A stretch of DNA of 58,714 bases from Pseudomonadota bacterium. Its GTDB lineage: Bacteria; Chloroflexota; UBA6077; JAJPHF01. Position 1 is the first letter of the stretch; each line of letters begins with the position of its first letter. The translations under genes and the position numbers were made by a program. The stretch lies in the NCBI GenBank assembly GCA_021325365.1, contig JAJPHF010000019.1:1-58714 (forward strand), in the 5' to 3' direction. The notes under the pieces are model-generated. The model was not told where the DNA came from. It was given only the letters and a program-made list of their open reading frames with translations, and made no database searches. Shown piece after piece: positions 1 to 8,358 of the stretch.

Positions 1-189
1 CTCTCGGCGAGCTACCAGACGACGGCGCTGGACTGGCAGGAGGCCTACTCCACGCTGGCCCAGGCCTGGATGAGCTACTATCGTGACCTCTGTGGCAGCG
101 GCGGGGGCGGCCCGAGCCTGAGCCCGCCGCCTAGCCCCGTGGGCAGCCCGACGCAGAATCAGCCCAGCGGGGGCTACGACAACCGCTAG
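1..189 (+). CDS. C-terminal end of an unknown protein (5' end outside window)
   Basis: An open frame runs from the first base to a TAG at 187-189, giving the last 62 residues of a protein. The first half (LDWQEAYSTLAQAW...) looks helical and could end a folded domain. The second half is low-complexity Gly/Ser/Pro/Gln linker (GSGGGGPSLSPPPSP), typical of a flexible or surface-exposed tail. I do not recognise the family. The next 140 bases, up to the convergent esterase gene, hold nothing clear. Confidence 0.5.
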   Translation, partial: LSASYQTTALDWQEAYSTLAQAWMSYYRDLCGSGGGGPSLSPPPSPVGSPTQNQPSGGYDNR

Positions 190-328
190 CCGCGGCCCCA
201 GATCGCGCGCGCCAGCGGCCGGGCCCACTGACGGTCCGGGCGCTTGTCGTCTCCCGCCCCGGCGCCCCTAGCCGGCTGCCTTCCTGACGCGCGACGGGGG
301 AGAGGGACGGGGCGGGAGCGCGGTGGCG

Positions 329-2530
329 CTAGCGGTTGGTGAGGGCGTGGCTGTAGAAGCGCAGGTAGTCGGGGATGTGGCTAGTCCAGTACTCGCCGTC
401 GTGGTCGCCAGGCCAGACGTGAAACTCGTGGTCGATGCCGCACGCCGTAAGCACGTCGTCTAGCTCGACCACGCGGGGATACCACGGATCATCCTCGCCG
501 ATGTCGAGCCAGATCTGCACGCGGTCGAGCCCGGGCGCGGTGGCGGCGAGGCTCACCGGGTCGCGCGCGGCGAACTCTGCGCCCTCGCCCAGGATCGGCA
601 CCACCTCGTTGTTCTCGCGCAGCGACGGGCTGTCGGCGCCGACGATGCCGAACACGTCGGGGTGGGTGAACGCCTGAACGAGCGCGCCGCTGCCGCCCAT
701 CGACAAGCCCCCGACCGCCCGCCGGTAGGGGCGGCGCAGCGTGCGATACGTAGTATCGATGTGCGTCACGAGGTCGGTGGTGAGGTAGTCGCCCCAGCGC
801 TCGCCGTTGTCGGCGTGGTTGATCCAGTAGCCGAAGTCGCCTTCGGGCAGCACCATGATGAAGGGCTCGACGTCGTGCGCCGTGATCGCGCGGTCGAGCG
901 CGTCGACGATGCCGTAGGCGGGCCATTCCTCGGCCGAGCCGCTCGCGCCGTGGAGCAGGTAGAGCACGGGGTAGGAACGGCCCGCCTCGTCGTAGTCGGG
1001 CGGCAGGTAGAGGAAGTAGCCCATCTCGCGATTGAGCGCCCGGCTGTAGAAGGCCTGATCCAGGAAGCGGCCGCGGATGGGGCCGACGTACTCCGGCAGC
1101 GCGTTGGTGCCACTGGGGCGGGTGCTGGCCGCGTGGCGCGGCGCTGGGAGCGGCTGGGCAGCGGTGTAGCCGGGCGGCGGCTGAGCGCCGGCCCCACGCG
1201 GGATGGGCGTGCCGAAGGCGTTGGCGGCCCGTCGCCCGCTGGCCGCGGCTTGCGCGGCCGGGGCCTCCCAGCCGGGCTGCGTGGGCGAGGGGTCGAAGGG
1301 CATGACGACGAGCGCGAGGATGCCGAGCACCGCCGGGACGAGCGCCCAGCGGGTGCGATGCGCCGGGCTGGGGAACAGCACGCGATAGCGGATGAGCACC
1401 CAGATAAGCAGGATCGTGACGACCTGGAGCAGCGTGTTCAGGGCACGCACCTGGCGGTCGACCGAGCCCAGGGGCAGGAACGCGATGGCGAGCAGCACGA
1501 TGATCACGATGTGCGCCGTATACGCGTAGAGCGCGTTCTGGCCGAGCGGCAGGAGCAGCCAGCCAAGCGCTCGGTACAGCGGGCGCCAGGCCACGGTCGT
1601 CAGCAGGAACAGGAACCCGAAGACGATGACGGAAGCCACCACCCGCCCCGGCCGCACGTCGCCCTTCCCGAAGACTAGCACCAGCAGATCACTCGGGTCC
1701 ATCAGCGCTGGGTTCTTGATCGCCATCCACTGCCAGACGCCATCTCCGAGACGGTAGAGCACGAGCAGGCCGGCGAAGCCGAGGCCGCTCAGGACCAGGA
1801 GTAGGCGCTGGCGCGCGGGTGGGAACCAGCGGGCGACGCGGTCGCGGTGGTAGCCGAGCGCCATGGCCGTGAAGAAGAACACCTGCCAGGCCGAGAAGTG
1901 GAACAGATAGTTGCCGGCGATGGGCCAGGGCACGTCGGCCTGGTCGGGGGCGATCTGGAACGCTAGCCAGAGCGCCCAGGAGAGACCGAGCAGCAGCCGC
2001 GTCCGGCCCTGCAACAGGAGGTACAGGGCAAACGGCGCGACCGCGAGCAGGAGCGTGTAGAGCACCATGACGTCGATGAGGTAATAGGTGCGGTGCAGCG
2101 TGAGGATGCCGACGACCAGCGCGACGGGATCGGTGAGGAACACGCCGGTCGCCCAGGGAAGGTCGAGCATCTCCGACACGAGCAGCAATGGGAAAGTGAC
2201 GCCGACGGTGAGCAAGTAGAGTACGACCGCGCGTTCGAGCGCCTTGCGCATGCCGACGGCCAGGCCGTCGCGCTGGACGATGCGCCCGTAGACGATGCCG
2301 ACGAGCAGCCCCGAGAGAAAGATAAAGCCCTCGGCTGCCGAGGTGTAGAAGCGGTTGCCGCCGGTGATAGCGTAGAGCCACGACGGCCCGCCGACGTGGT
2401 CGACCACCATGGCGAGCACGGCGAAGCCGCGCAGGAAGTCGTAGCGCAGGTCGCGCGTGCCCTCGGGACGATAGCTGCCCCAGATGGAGGCGAGCAGCGC
2501 GCGGGACTGCTGGGACGCGGCGACGCTCAC
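329..2530 (-). CDS. OpgC-like membrane acyltransferase fused to an alpha/beta-hydrolase esterase
   Basis: This is a two-part protein. The N-terminal ~400 residues are a polytopic OpgC-type domain (motifs LRYDFLRGFAVLAMVVDH and FIFLSGLLVG), a family that acylates periplasmic glucans or other glycans, with about ten membrane segments. A Pro/Ala-rich linker leads to a C-terminal ~240-residue esterase-D/antigen-85-like domain: LYLLHGASG oxyanion region, nucleophile elbow GLSMGG, probable acid in DIGEDD and catalytic His in WPGDHDGEYW. A likely role is transfer and removal of acyl groups on an extracytoplasmic polymer. The frame opens at a TTG at 2602, but a GTG at 2530 has GAGG eight bases upstream and leaves a sensible N-terminus, so I chose it (733 aa). 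It is divergent from rnpB. Confidence 0.8.
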   Translation of the reverse strand: MSVAASQQSRALLASIWGSYRPEGTRDLRYDFLRGFAVLAMVVDHVGGPSWLYAITGGNRFYTSAAEGFIFLSGLLVGIVYGRIVQRDGLAVGMRKALERAVVLYLLTVGVTFPLLLVSEMLDLPWATGVFLTDPVALVVGILTLHRTYYLIDVMVLYTLLLAVAPFALYLLLQGRTRLLLGLSWALWLAFQIAPDQADVPWPIAGNYLFHFSAWQVFFFTAMALGYHRDRVARWFPPARQRLLLVLSGLGFAGLLVLYRLGDGVWQWMAIKNPALMDPSDLLVLVFGKGDVRPGRVVASVIVFGFLFLLTTVAWRPLYRALGWLLLPLGQNALYAYTAHIVIIVLLAIAFLPLGSVDRQVRALNTLLQVVTILLIWVLIRYRVLFPSPAHRTRWALVPAVLGILALVVMPFDPSPTQPGWEAPAAQAAASGRRAANAFGTPIPRGAGAQPPPGYTAAQPLPAPRHAASTRPSGTNALPEYVGPIRGRFLDQAFYSRALNREMGYFLYLPPDYDEAGRSYPVLYLLHGASGSAEEWPAYGIVDALDRAITAHDVEPFIMVLPEGDFGYWINHADNGERWGDYLTTDLVTHIDTTYRTLRRPYRRAVGGLSMGGSGALVQAFTHPDVFGIVGADSPSLRENNEVVPILGEGAEFAARDPVSLAATAPGLDRVQIWLDIGEDDPWYPRVVELDDVLTACGIDHEFHVWPGDHDGEYWTSHIPDYLRFYSHALTNR

Positions 2531-2648
2531 AGCCCTGTCCTCGTGGGCCGCGCGGTACGGGCGTGCGGCCGGCGGGTCGACAGTATCCGAGTGCCGATGC
2601 AAGCATTATGCCGTGCCGCCCTGACGACCGGAGGGGTTTTGCGCGGCC

Positions 2649-2657
2649 TGGTATAAT
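2649..2657 (+). promoter_or_regulatory. Extended -10 promoter element for rnpB
   Basis: TGG followed directly by a perfect TATAAT (2652-2657) forms an extended -10 element. The RNase P RNA P1 helix begins at 2663, six bases downstream, exactly where a transcript should start. No good -35 hexamer is visible at 16-18 bases, as is common with extended -10 promoters. Confidence 0.75.
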
Positions 2658-2662
2658 TTCGG

Positions 2663-2963
2663 TGGTCGCAGGAAGAAGGATGGCCGCCGCGGCTCCGCCG
2701 CGGAGGAAAGTCCAGACAGCGCAGAGCAGGGTGCCCGGCGCAAGCCGGGGTCGGGCGACCGACAGCTAGAGCCACAGAGACAACCGCCGGCTTGACCGGA
2801 GTGAAAAGAGGTAATCCTCCCCGCTGCAACCCGAAGCATGGCCGTTGACGCTGCTCGCCGAGGCCAGGGTACGGGGCAGCCGCCGCGAGGCGGCCGGGCG
2901 CCACCGCGCCCGAGACAGATGGCCATCTAGAACAGAATCTGGCTTACTCTCTTCCTGCGGCCA
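2663..2963 (+). ncRNA. rnpB: RNase P RNA (bacterial)
   Basis: This is the catalytic RNA of RNase P, which removes 5' leaders from tRNA precursors. The conserved 5' core GAGGAAAGTCC lies at 2703-2713 and the 3' core ACAGAA...GGCTTAC at 2932-2947. AGTCCAGA near the first pairs with TCTGGCTT near the second, forming helix P4. The ends close as helix P1: 2663-2675 pairs with 2951-2963 (CTTCCTGCGGCCA) with one G-U pair. The length of about 300 nt fits a compact bacterial molecule. Open frames across the gene on either strand are shadows. Confidence 0.95.
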
Positions 2964-2992
2964 TTTCCCGCGTGATTCCGCCAAAGTTCGAG

Positions 2993-3265
2993 TCATTGGC
3001 CCGCCCCTGACAGGTTATTTGACGGATTGTGCCCCGCAGCGGCATCCTCAGTTCCACCGCTCGGGGGAGCGCGGAGCGCCGCTAGCTGCGCCGCCAGGCG
3101 CTTCCCCTGATGCGGGAGCACGGTGCGGTAGGCTCGGAGTGTCGTGCTGCCCTCAGCATGGCCGAGCTGCTGGGCGACCGCGCTGAGGCCCGCCCCGCTG
3201 GCCAAGAGCGCGGATGATCGCCGGGATACCGGGGCGAGACGCCCTCTCCAAGCGGCATGACGCAA
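2993..3265 (-). pseudogene. C-terminal remnant of a tyrosine recombinase (phage-type integrase)
   Basis: About 50 residues match the end of the tyrosine-recombinase catalytic domain: ALLASGAGLSAVAQQLGHA, then STTLRAYRTVLP. The LGH motif carries the second conserved His, and the Tyr in TTLRAY aligns with the nucleophile. The rest of the catalytic domain (Arg, HxxR) and the DNA-binding arm are absent upstream, so this is a broken gene. It converges on rnpB and stops 30 bases from its end. A structural RNA gene is a classic integration target, so this may be the scar of an old integration. No att repeat is obvious. Confidence 0.6.
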
Positions 3266-3704
3266 CGCTCCACAACTTTACGGCAAACGCCCAGAGGCAA
3301 TACCCTGTGTTCTTGATGCGTGGAGCCGGTGCTATGGAGCCGGCGGGCCACTGCCGCGTGGCCGCTAGGCCCACGCGGCGGCCCATCAGGCCCCCGGCGG
3401 GCCACGCGGGCCGCCCGGTAGGCGAGCATGCCGCCCACCAGCCCGAGGTCGAGCAGGCCTGGGGAGATCGTGCTGAGGCGGCCGATCGCGCCGTCACCTG
3501 GGGGCAGGTAGCTTGAGGGCGGGAAGCTCAGCGGAGTCCTTGACGACCTCGGCGCGGTGGCTGGGGGCGCAGCCCGAATGCGCGTGGCCGCGTCGTCCCG
3601 TCGGGGTACGCGGCGCGGGCGCGCCGGGCTACTCGCCCGCCACCTCGGGCGTGTAGACCTGATGGAGCACCGCGCTCCGTGCGCTCCCGGTCGCCGCGCT
3701 AAGC
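3266..3704. other. Gene-free stretch, probably decayed DNA
   Basis: Between the recombinase remnant and the repeat hairpin I find no frame with protein-like composition on either strand; all available frames are Arg/Pro/Ala-rich shadow sequence. It may be the rest of the decayed mobile element, but nothing identifiable remains. Confidence 0.5.
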
Positions 3705-3764
3705 GTTCGGCCAGGCATAGAGGGTGTGTTTGGCTTCGCAAGCATACCCCCCTACCTGAGCCGG
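3705..3764. repeat. Dispersed hairpin repeat, copy B (3' of the MFS gene)
   Basis: About 60 bp resembling 10059-10118, roughly three quarters identical by eye. It contains a hairpin: 3722-3732 pairs with 3739-3749 (11 bp, loop GCTTCG) using two G-U wobbles. The two copies differ in both arms yet keep the structure, which suggests selection on the RNA fold. It lies just downstream of the stop codon of the minus-strand MFS gene (TAA at 3771-3769), so a terminator role is likely. Confidence 0.55.
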
Positions 3765-3768
3765 CAGC

Positions 3769-5094
3769 TTAGGCGGCGGCGCACCGGTCCGTCGCCTCGG
3801 TGAGCCGCGTGGGGGCCGCGTGGTCCGTGACCAGCCGCAGCAGGGCCAGCGTGCTCAGGAAGAGCACCAGCGCGCTCAGCCCCAGCGACCAGTGGATGCC
3901 GATCCAGTTGCCCAGCACCCCGACCGTCACGCCGCTGCCCACCCGCAGCCCCTGCGATGCGGTGTTGAACAGCCCGACGATGCGCCCGCGGCGGTCGGGC
4001 GGCGCCTCTAACTGCACGAGCGCCTGCGCCATAGACAGGAACGCCAGGTTCAGCACCCCGGCCAGGACGAGGAGCGCCACGGCCACCGGGTAGCTAGGCG
4101 CCGCGGCGAAGCCGATGATCGTCAGACACCATAGCAGGGCGCAGACGATCGCCGACCGCGCTCCGGGCCGCAACAGCCCGGTGGTTTCCAGCAAGAGGCC
4201 GCCGAAGAACGCGCCGGCCGCGTTGGCGCCGAGCAGCAGCGAGTAGCCCATGCCGCTATTGTCGGTCCCCAGGTCGTGCGCGAAGCCGGGCATTTGCGCC
4301 TGGAAGGCGTTGCCGACGAGCAGGGAGCTGAGGCCCCCGAGCGCGATCATCGCCAGGAGCGGGCGCTGGCCCGCGACCTCGCGCAAGACGTGGAACGTTT
4401 CGAGCAGCCGGAGCCGCGTCATCGCGGGCCGCCGCGCCGCGTCCGGGCCGTGACCGGTGTACGGCAGACGGAGCAGCCACAGGGTAAGCGGCAGGTAGAG
4501 CAGGGCGTTCACGACCAGGCCGCCCGGCGGGGAGAAGAGCAGCATCAGCAGCCCGCCGATGGCCGGCCCAAACAGGATCGCGAGCTGGCGCGACGTGGCG
4601 CTCAGCCGCACCGCGCTGGGTAGCTGCTTGGCGCCGACGATCTCGTTGATGATCAGCTGGCTCGCGGGACTCCAGACCGCCCCGGCGAGGCCATGGCACA
4701 TGAGCAAGATGACCGCGTGCCACACTTGTAGGCGGCCGGTGGCGAAGAGGGCGGCCCAGGTCAGCGACACGGCCATGAAGAGCACCTGGCCGACCTGAAT
4801 GATGCGCCGACAGTCGTACCGCTCAGCCAGCCGGCCAATGTGGACCGATAGCAGGAGCGACGGCGTCCAATGCGCGATGACGGCAAAGCCGGCCAGCAGC
4901 GGCGAGTGGAACGCCTGCCAGAGCACCCAGTAGGTGATGACGTGCTCGATGTTGTCGGCGAGCATCGAGATGAGCTCGCCTGCGCAGCAGCCGCGGTAGG
5001 CTGGGTGCCGCAGGGCGGCGAAGGCTCCCAGGCCCGGCGGCGGGATGGCCGGCGGCGCGGCGATGGTCCGGGATTGACTCAAGAGTGTCTGCAC
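3769..5094 (-). CDS. MFS transporter (EntS/enterobactin-exporter-like)
   Basis: A 441-residue protein with about twelve hydrophobic segments and the short conserved loop GRLAERYDCRR after the second segment, the MFS motif A position. The pattern (AALRHPAYR start, long N-terminal half with SPASQLIINEIV, GLFNTASQGLRVGSG near the end) fits the EntS/MFS_3 subgroup of proton-driven exporters of siderophores or drugs in the inner membrane. Length is normal. The PadR regulator at 5169 lies 74 bases upstream on the same strand, and PadR proteins commonly control such efflux pumps, so the two probably form a regulator-pump unit. Substrate is unknown. Confidence 0.8.
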   Translation of the reverse strand: MQTLLSQSRTIAAPPAIPPPGLGAFAALRHPAYRGCCAGELISMLADNIEHVITYWVLWQAFHSPLLAGFAVIAHWTPSLLLSVHIGRLAERYDCRRIIQVGQVLFMAVSLTWAALFATGRLQVWHAVILLMCHGLAGAVWSPASQLIINEIVGAKQLPSAVRLSATSRQLAILFGPAIGGLLMLLFSPPGGLVVNALLYLPLTLWLLRLPYTGHGPDAARRPAMTRLRLLETFHVLREVAGQRPLLAMIALGGLSSLLVGNAFQAQMPGFAHDLGTDNSGMGYSLLLGANAAGAFFGGLLLETTGLLRPGARSAIVCALLWCLTIIGFAAAPSYPVAVALLVLAGVLNLAFLSMAQALVQLEAPPDRRGRIVGLFNTASQGLRVGSGVTVGVLGNWIGIHWSLGLSALVLFLSTLALLRLVTDHAAPTRLTEATDRCAAA

Positions 5095-5168
5095 CTCTGC
5101 TTATAGTGTGGTAGTCCTGCGCTAGTGAGCATCAGCGGGTGCCTCCATGGGTTGCGGCCGACAGCTGG

Positions 5169-5666
5169 CTACTCAGCAAGGATCGCCTCAATCTCGCGGT
5201 GCGCGCGAGCGACGATCTCGCGGATGCGGGGGATCTTCTCCGCCGGGACCCAGCGCCGGTAGCCCCGGTGCCCTAAGATATGGCCCAGGTCGCGCAGGCG
5301 GTGCATCAGCTCGTGCAGCTCGTCCTGCCCTTCAGGCTCCAGCCAACTCATCAAGTGCGCCCAGGCGTCCTCGACGGCGGCATGCTGCTCGCCGAGATAT
5401 CGATGCCCGGTGTCAGTGACGGTATAGACCTTGCGTCCCTCCTGCTCCTGCAGCTGGACATACCCCAGGTCTTCGAGCATCTGGAGGGTCGGGTACACCA
5501 CGCCGGGGCTGGGCGTGTACTGCCCCGCGAGGCGCGCCTCCAGGGCCCGCATCAGCTCGTAGCCATGCCCTGGCTGCTCGGCGAGCAGGCGCAGGAGGAT
5601 GTACTTGAACTGTCCCTTGGCGAACGGCCGGCCGCGATGATGTCGCCGGCTAAACCGCCCCTCGTC
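5169..5666 (-). CDS. PadR-family transcriptional regulator
   Basis: A PadR winged-helix repressor. Seen in order: FKYILLRLLAEQPGHGYELM (helix 1-2), the wing region TPSPGVVYPTLQMLEDLGYVQ, and the hairpin GRKVYTVTDTGHRYL. A C-terminal helical dimerisation region (HELMHRLRDLGHILG) follows. The frame opens at TTG 5720, but GTG 5666 has GGAGG five bases upstream and begins just before the conserved RGRPFAKGQFKY, so I prefer it (165 aa). PadR proteins bind small phenolic or drug-like ligands and repress nearby efflux genes; here the target is probably the MFS gene downstream and its own promoter. Confidence 0.85.
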   Translation of the reverse strand, partial: DEGRFSRRHHRGRPFAKGQFKYILLRLLAEQPGHGYELMRALEARLAGQYTPSPGVVYPTLQMLEDLGYVQLQEQEGRKVYTVTDTGHRYLGEQHAAVEDAWAHLMSWLEPEGQDELHELMHRLRDLGHILGHRGYRRWVPAEKIPRIREIVARAHREIEAILAE

Positions 5667-5788
5667 CACTACCGCCTCCAACCGGCGTCCCGGTCTTGCC
5701 GTTGCCTGAGCGCCGCTCAACCAGCCATGGACGCAGCCTCGCCCTCGCTCGCTGACCAGGCCAGCGCGCGTCTCTCAAACTGATATCT

Positions 5789-5805
5789 TTTCGATAGTAT
5801 CGAAA
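5789..5805. promoter_or_regulatory. 17-bp palindrome, candidate PadR operator
   Basis: TTTCGATAGTATCGAAA is a perfect palindrome (8+1+8). It lies upstream of padR, in an A/T-rich patch that stands out from its surroundings. Its position and symmetry fit an operator for the dimeric PadR protein. Binding is inferred. Confidence 0.5.
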
Positions 5806-5826
5806 TGGGCCCAAGCAGGTCAAGCA

Positions 5827-5886
5827 GTCTATAACAATGCCCTGGCCGAGAGCTTCTTCGAGACGCTCAAGGCAGAGTTGGTTCCC
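5827..5886 (+). pseudogene. IS3-family transposase fragment
   Basis: The frame reads YNNALAESFFETLKAELVP, the signature of the IS3-type (DDE, OrfB) integrase core around the catalytic Glu (usual form YDNALAESFF.TLK.E). Only about 20 codons survive. Upstream sequence runs straight into the palindrome, and downstream the frame loses any transposase character. No inverted terminal repeats are visible. It marks an old insertion between padR and the BNR gene. Confidence 0.65.
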
Positions 5887-6137
5887 GGCCGGGTCGGGCG
5901 AGGCGGCGCGCCGCAGCGCAGCCGGCGACGACCGCGCCGGGTTGGAGGCCAGTGGAGGAGCGCATCCAGCACGTCGGAGACGTGGGCACCCGAGGGGCGA
6001 CCGCCCGCGTGCGCGACCTTCCGCACACTCGCAACGCGGTGGAGCGGCTCGACGCGGACGCGCGGCGCGCGGCGTGATGCGTCGTTGCCGCGCGCCCAAC
6101 AGCCGGTGTATCACTGGCTGAGTAAGGAGCGATGACG

Positions 6138-7220
6138 ATGTCCGAGGGAGTGCGCCTATACGCGGGCACGCAGCACGGCCTCTTCATCTGGCGCTCGCGG
6201 GGCGACGGCTGGGAGGAGACCGCCCGCGAATTCTCGGATCGCATGGTGGACGTCCTCGCGGGCGATCGACGGCGGCCCGAGCGGGTGTACGCGGCCGCCA
6301 CGTTCGATGGCCTGTACCGTTCGGACGACGCGGGCGACCGCTGGACACTGGTGCTCCCCGGCGACGTACGGGCGGTCACCGTGGACCCGAGCGACGAGCG
6401 GGTCGTCTACGCGGGCACCGCCCCCGTACGCTTGTACCGCAGCGAGGACGCGGGCGCCACATGGGAGGAGCTTCCAGCACTGCAGGCCCTTCCCGCTGAC
6501 GTGCGCAAGCGCTGGTGGACGCCCTATCCGCCGCACACGGGCCACGTCCGCGACATCTTCGTCCATCCCGAGGACCCACGCGTGCTGTACCTGTGCCTGG
6601 AGCACGGCGGCATCGTGCGAAGTCTCGATCGCGGCGGGACCTGGGAGGACGTGTCGGCCGGCATCGACTGGGTCGACATGCACGCGGTGGCCTGCCTGCC
6701 CGGCAGGAAGAGTCCGTACTTCACGGCCTCCGCCAAGGGTTTCTACCGCAGCGATGACCCCGCGTGCGGGTGGGTGCGAGCCGAGCGTGGCATGACACGT
6801 AACTACTTCAACAGCTTCCTCTTCCTGCCCCCGGCCCGGCCGGAACAGGTCCCTACGATGCTGGTCTGTGCCGCGGACGACGTGCCGGGCGCCTGGCGAC
6901 GCGAGGCGAAGTCGGCCCGAGCCGCCATCTTCCGCAGCGATGACGAGGCCGAGTCGTGGTATCGTGTGGGCCACGGCCTGCCAGAGATCATGGACGCGAT
7001 GGTCTGGGGTTTCACGCCGCATCCTACCGACCCGAACGCCGTGTTCGCCGGTGTTGGCGCGATCGACCGAGGAGATCCGCTCGCGCCCCTCGCCCCCACC
7101 GTCCCAGCCGTCTGCGACGGCCCGGGCGAGGTGCTACTCACGCGCGATCGGGGCGAGAGCTGGCAGCACCTGGACCTCACGCTGCCCGCCGATCGGGTGC
7201 TCTGGGCGGCCGCGGATTGA
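6138..7220 (+). CDS. BNR/sortilin-type beta-propeller protein
   Basis: A repeat protein of about 360 residues. Blades are marked by recurring motifs: GLYRSDDAGDRWTLV, RLYRSEDAGATWEEL, GIVRSLDRGGTWEDV, AIFRSDDEAESW and LLTRDRGESWQHL, i.e. the S-x-D-x-G-x-x-W Asp-box of BNR/VPS10 propellers. Intervening V.VDPSDE..VYAGT strands are typical of uncharacterised glycosidase-like propellers. There is no signal peptide, so it is probably cytoplasmic. ATG 6138 is preferred over 6132 because AAGGAG (6124-6129) is then eight bases away. The next gene starts 49 bases downstream on the same strand. Function is unknown; propellers like this often accompany Pht5-like genes as ligand-binding or lyase-type partners. 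Confidence 0.7.
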   Translation: MSEGVRLYAGTQHGLFIWRSRGDGWEETAREFSDRMVDVLAGDRRRPERVYAAATFDGLYRSDDAGDRWTLVLPGDVRAVTVDPSDERVVYAGTAPVRLYRSEDAGATWEELPALQALPADVRKRWWTPYPPHTGHVRDIFVHPEDPRVLYLCLEHGGIVRSLDRGGTWEDVSAGIDWVDMHAVACLPGRKSPYFTASAKGFYRSDDPACGWVRAERGMTRNYFNSFLFLPPARPEQVPTMLVCAADDVPGAWRREAKSARAAIFRSDDEAESWYRVGHGLPEIMDAMVWGFTPHPTDPNAVFAGVGAIDRGDPLAPLAPTVPAVCDGPGEVLLTRDRGESWQHLDLTLPADRVLWAAAD

Positions 7221-7269
7221 GCCGGTCTCGGTCCGGGGTAGCCGCGCTGTGCCCCCACAGAGTGCGCCC

Positions 7270-8286
7270 GTGAGCCGCCTCACCCTGACGCTGGCCTGCG
7301 GCGCCTACGACCGCACGCACGCGCTGCTCGACGGCCGCGTCGCGGTCGAGGGGATTGACCTCAACCCGATGGTCGTGCCCCTGGAGGAGTTGTTCCGGCG
7401 CCAGGCCCGTTACGCCGAGTTCGACGTGGCCGAGTTCTCGCTCGCCACCTACGCCGTGCTGCTCGGGCGGGGGGACGATCGCTTCGTGGGCCTTCCCGTG
7501 TTCCCCTCCCGCGCGTTCCGCCACGGGCACATCCTCGTCAACGCGCGTGCGGGCATCGCGAGCCCGGCCGACCTCGCCGGCCGCCGCGTGGGCTGCCCTG
7601 CCTACACGCAAACGGCGGCCGTATGGGCGCGTGGGCTGCTCCTCCACGAATACGGCGTGCGCCAGGAGCAGTTGACCTGGTACCTCGGCGGCCTGGATGC
7701 GCCCCTGGTAGAGGAGCGAGTCGCGGGAGCAGTGCCGGAGGGAGTCCCCACGGTGGTCCTGGGACCCGACCAGACACTGGACGCGCTGCTCGACACCGGC
7801 GAGATCGACGCGCTCATCGCCGCCGATTGGCCCCGCTGCTTCCTCATCGGCTCCCCCAACGTGCGACGCTTATTTCCCGACTACCACGAACGAGAGATCG
7901 AGTACTACCGGCGCACGCGCCGCTTCCCGATCATGCACAACGTCGTGGTGCGCCGCGAGGTGTACGACCGCCACCGCTGGGTCGCTCGGGCGCTGCAGAA
8001 GGGCTTCGCCGCCGCCAAAACCCGCGGCATGCGCTGGTTAAGCGCCAGCGCCGCGCTGGCCGCGGCGGCGCCCTTCTTGATGCATACGCTGGAGGAGACC
8101 CGCGCCCTCATGGGCGGCGACTACTGGCCATACGGCCTCGCCGCCAATCGCGCCGAGCTTGAGGCGGTGCTTGCCGACTTGTACGAGCAGCGCCTCACCC
8201 CACGTCGCTTCGACCCCGAAGAGCTATTCGCGCCGGAGACGCATCCCGAACTCGACCCCGAGCAAGAAGCGGCGCGTCCGCCTTAG
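7270..8286 (+). CDS. Pht5-like protein (4,5-dihydroxyphthalate decarboxylase family, SBP fold)
   Basis: A member of the family named after 4,5-dihydroxyphthalate decarboxylase, which has the type-2 periplasmic-binding-protein fold. Diagnostic motifs: LTLACGAYDRTHALLDGRV at the start, VGLPVFPSRAFRHG, DLAGRRVGCP, LGPDQTLDALLDTGEIDALI, VRRLFPDYHE, and YYRRTRRFPIMHNVVVRREVY. No signal peptide is present, so it should act in the cytoplasm as an enzyme or ligand-binding protein. The start is GTG 7270, where the family N-terminus begins (338 aa); the longer open frame is shadow. It probably forms an operon with the BNR gene. It is one of three paralogues here (16817, 26238). Actual substrate unknown. 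Confidence 0.75.
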   Translation: MSRLTLTLACGAYDRTHALLDGRVAVEGIDLNPMVVPLEELFRRQARYAEFDVAEFSLATYAVLLGRGDDRFVGLPVFPSRAFRHGHILVNARAGIASPADLAGRRVGCPAYTQTAAVWARGLLLHEYGVRQEQLTWYLGGLDAPLVEERVAGAVPEGVPTVVLGPDQTLDALLDTGEIDALIAADWPRCFLIGSPNVRRLFPDYHEREIEYYRRTRRFPIMHNVVVRREVYDRHRWVARALQKGFAAAKTRGMRWLSASAALAAAAPFLMHTLEETRALMGGDYWPYGLAANRAELEAVLADLYEQRLTPRRFDPEELFAPETHPELDPEQEAARPP

Positions 8287-8358
8287 ACGACTTTCTCATC
8301 AACCCAAACTCAATCCAGCCTTACTTTCGGTCCAACCATTCGCAGGCAAGATAGCGTC

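Noticed and set aside
2664..2996. Protein-coding frames across 2.66-3.0 kb
   Set aside because: They overlap the conserved core of RNase P RNA and show no protein family signature.
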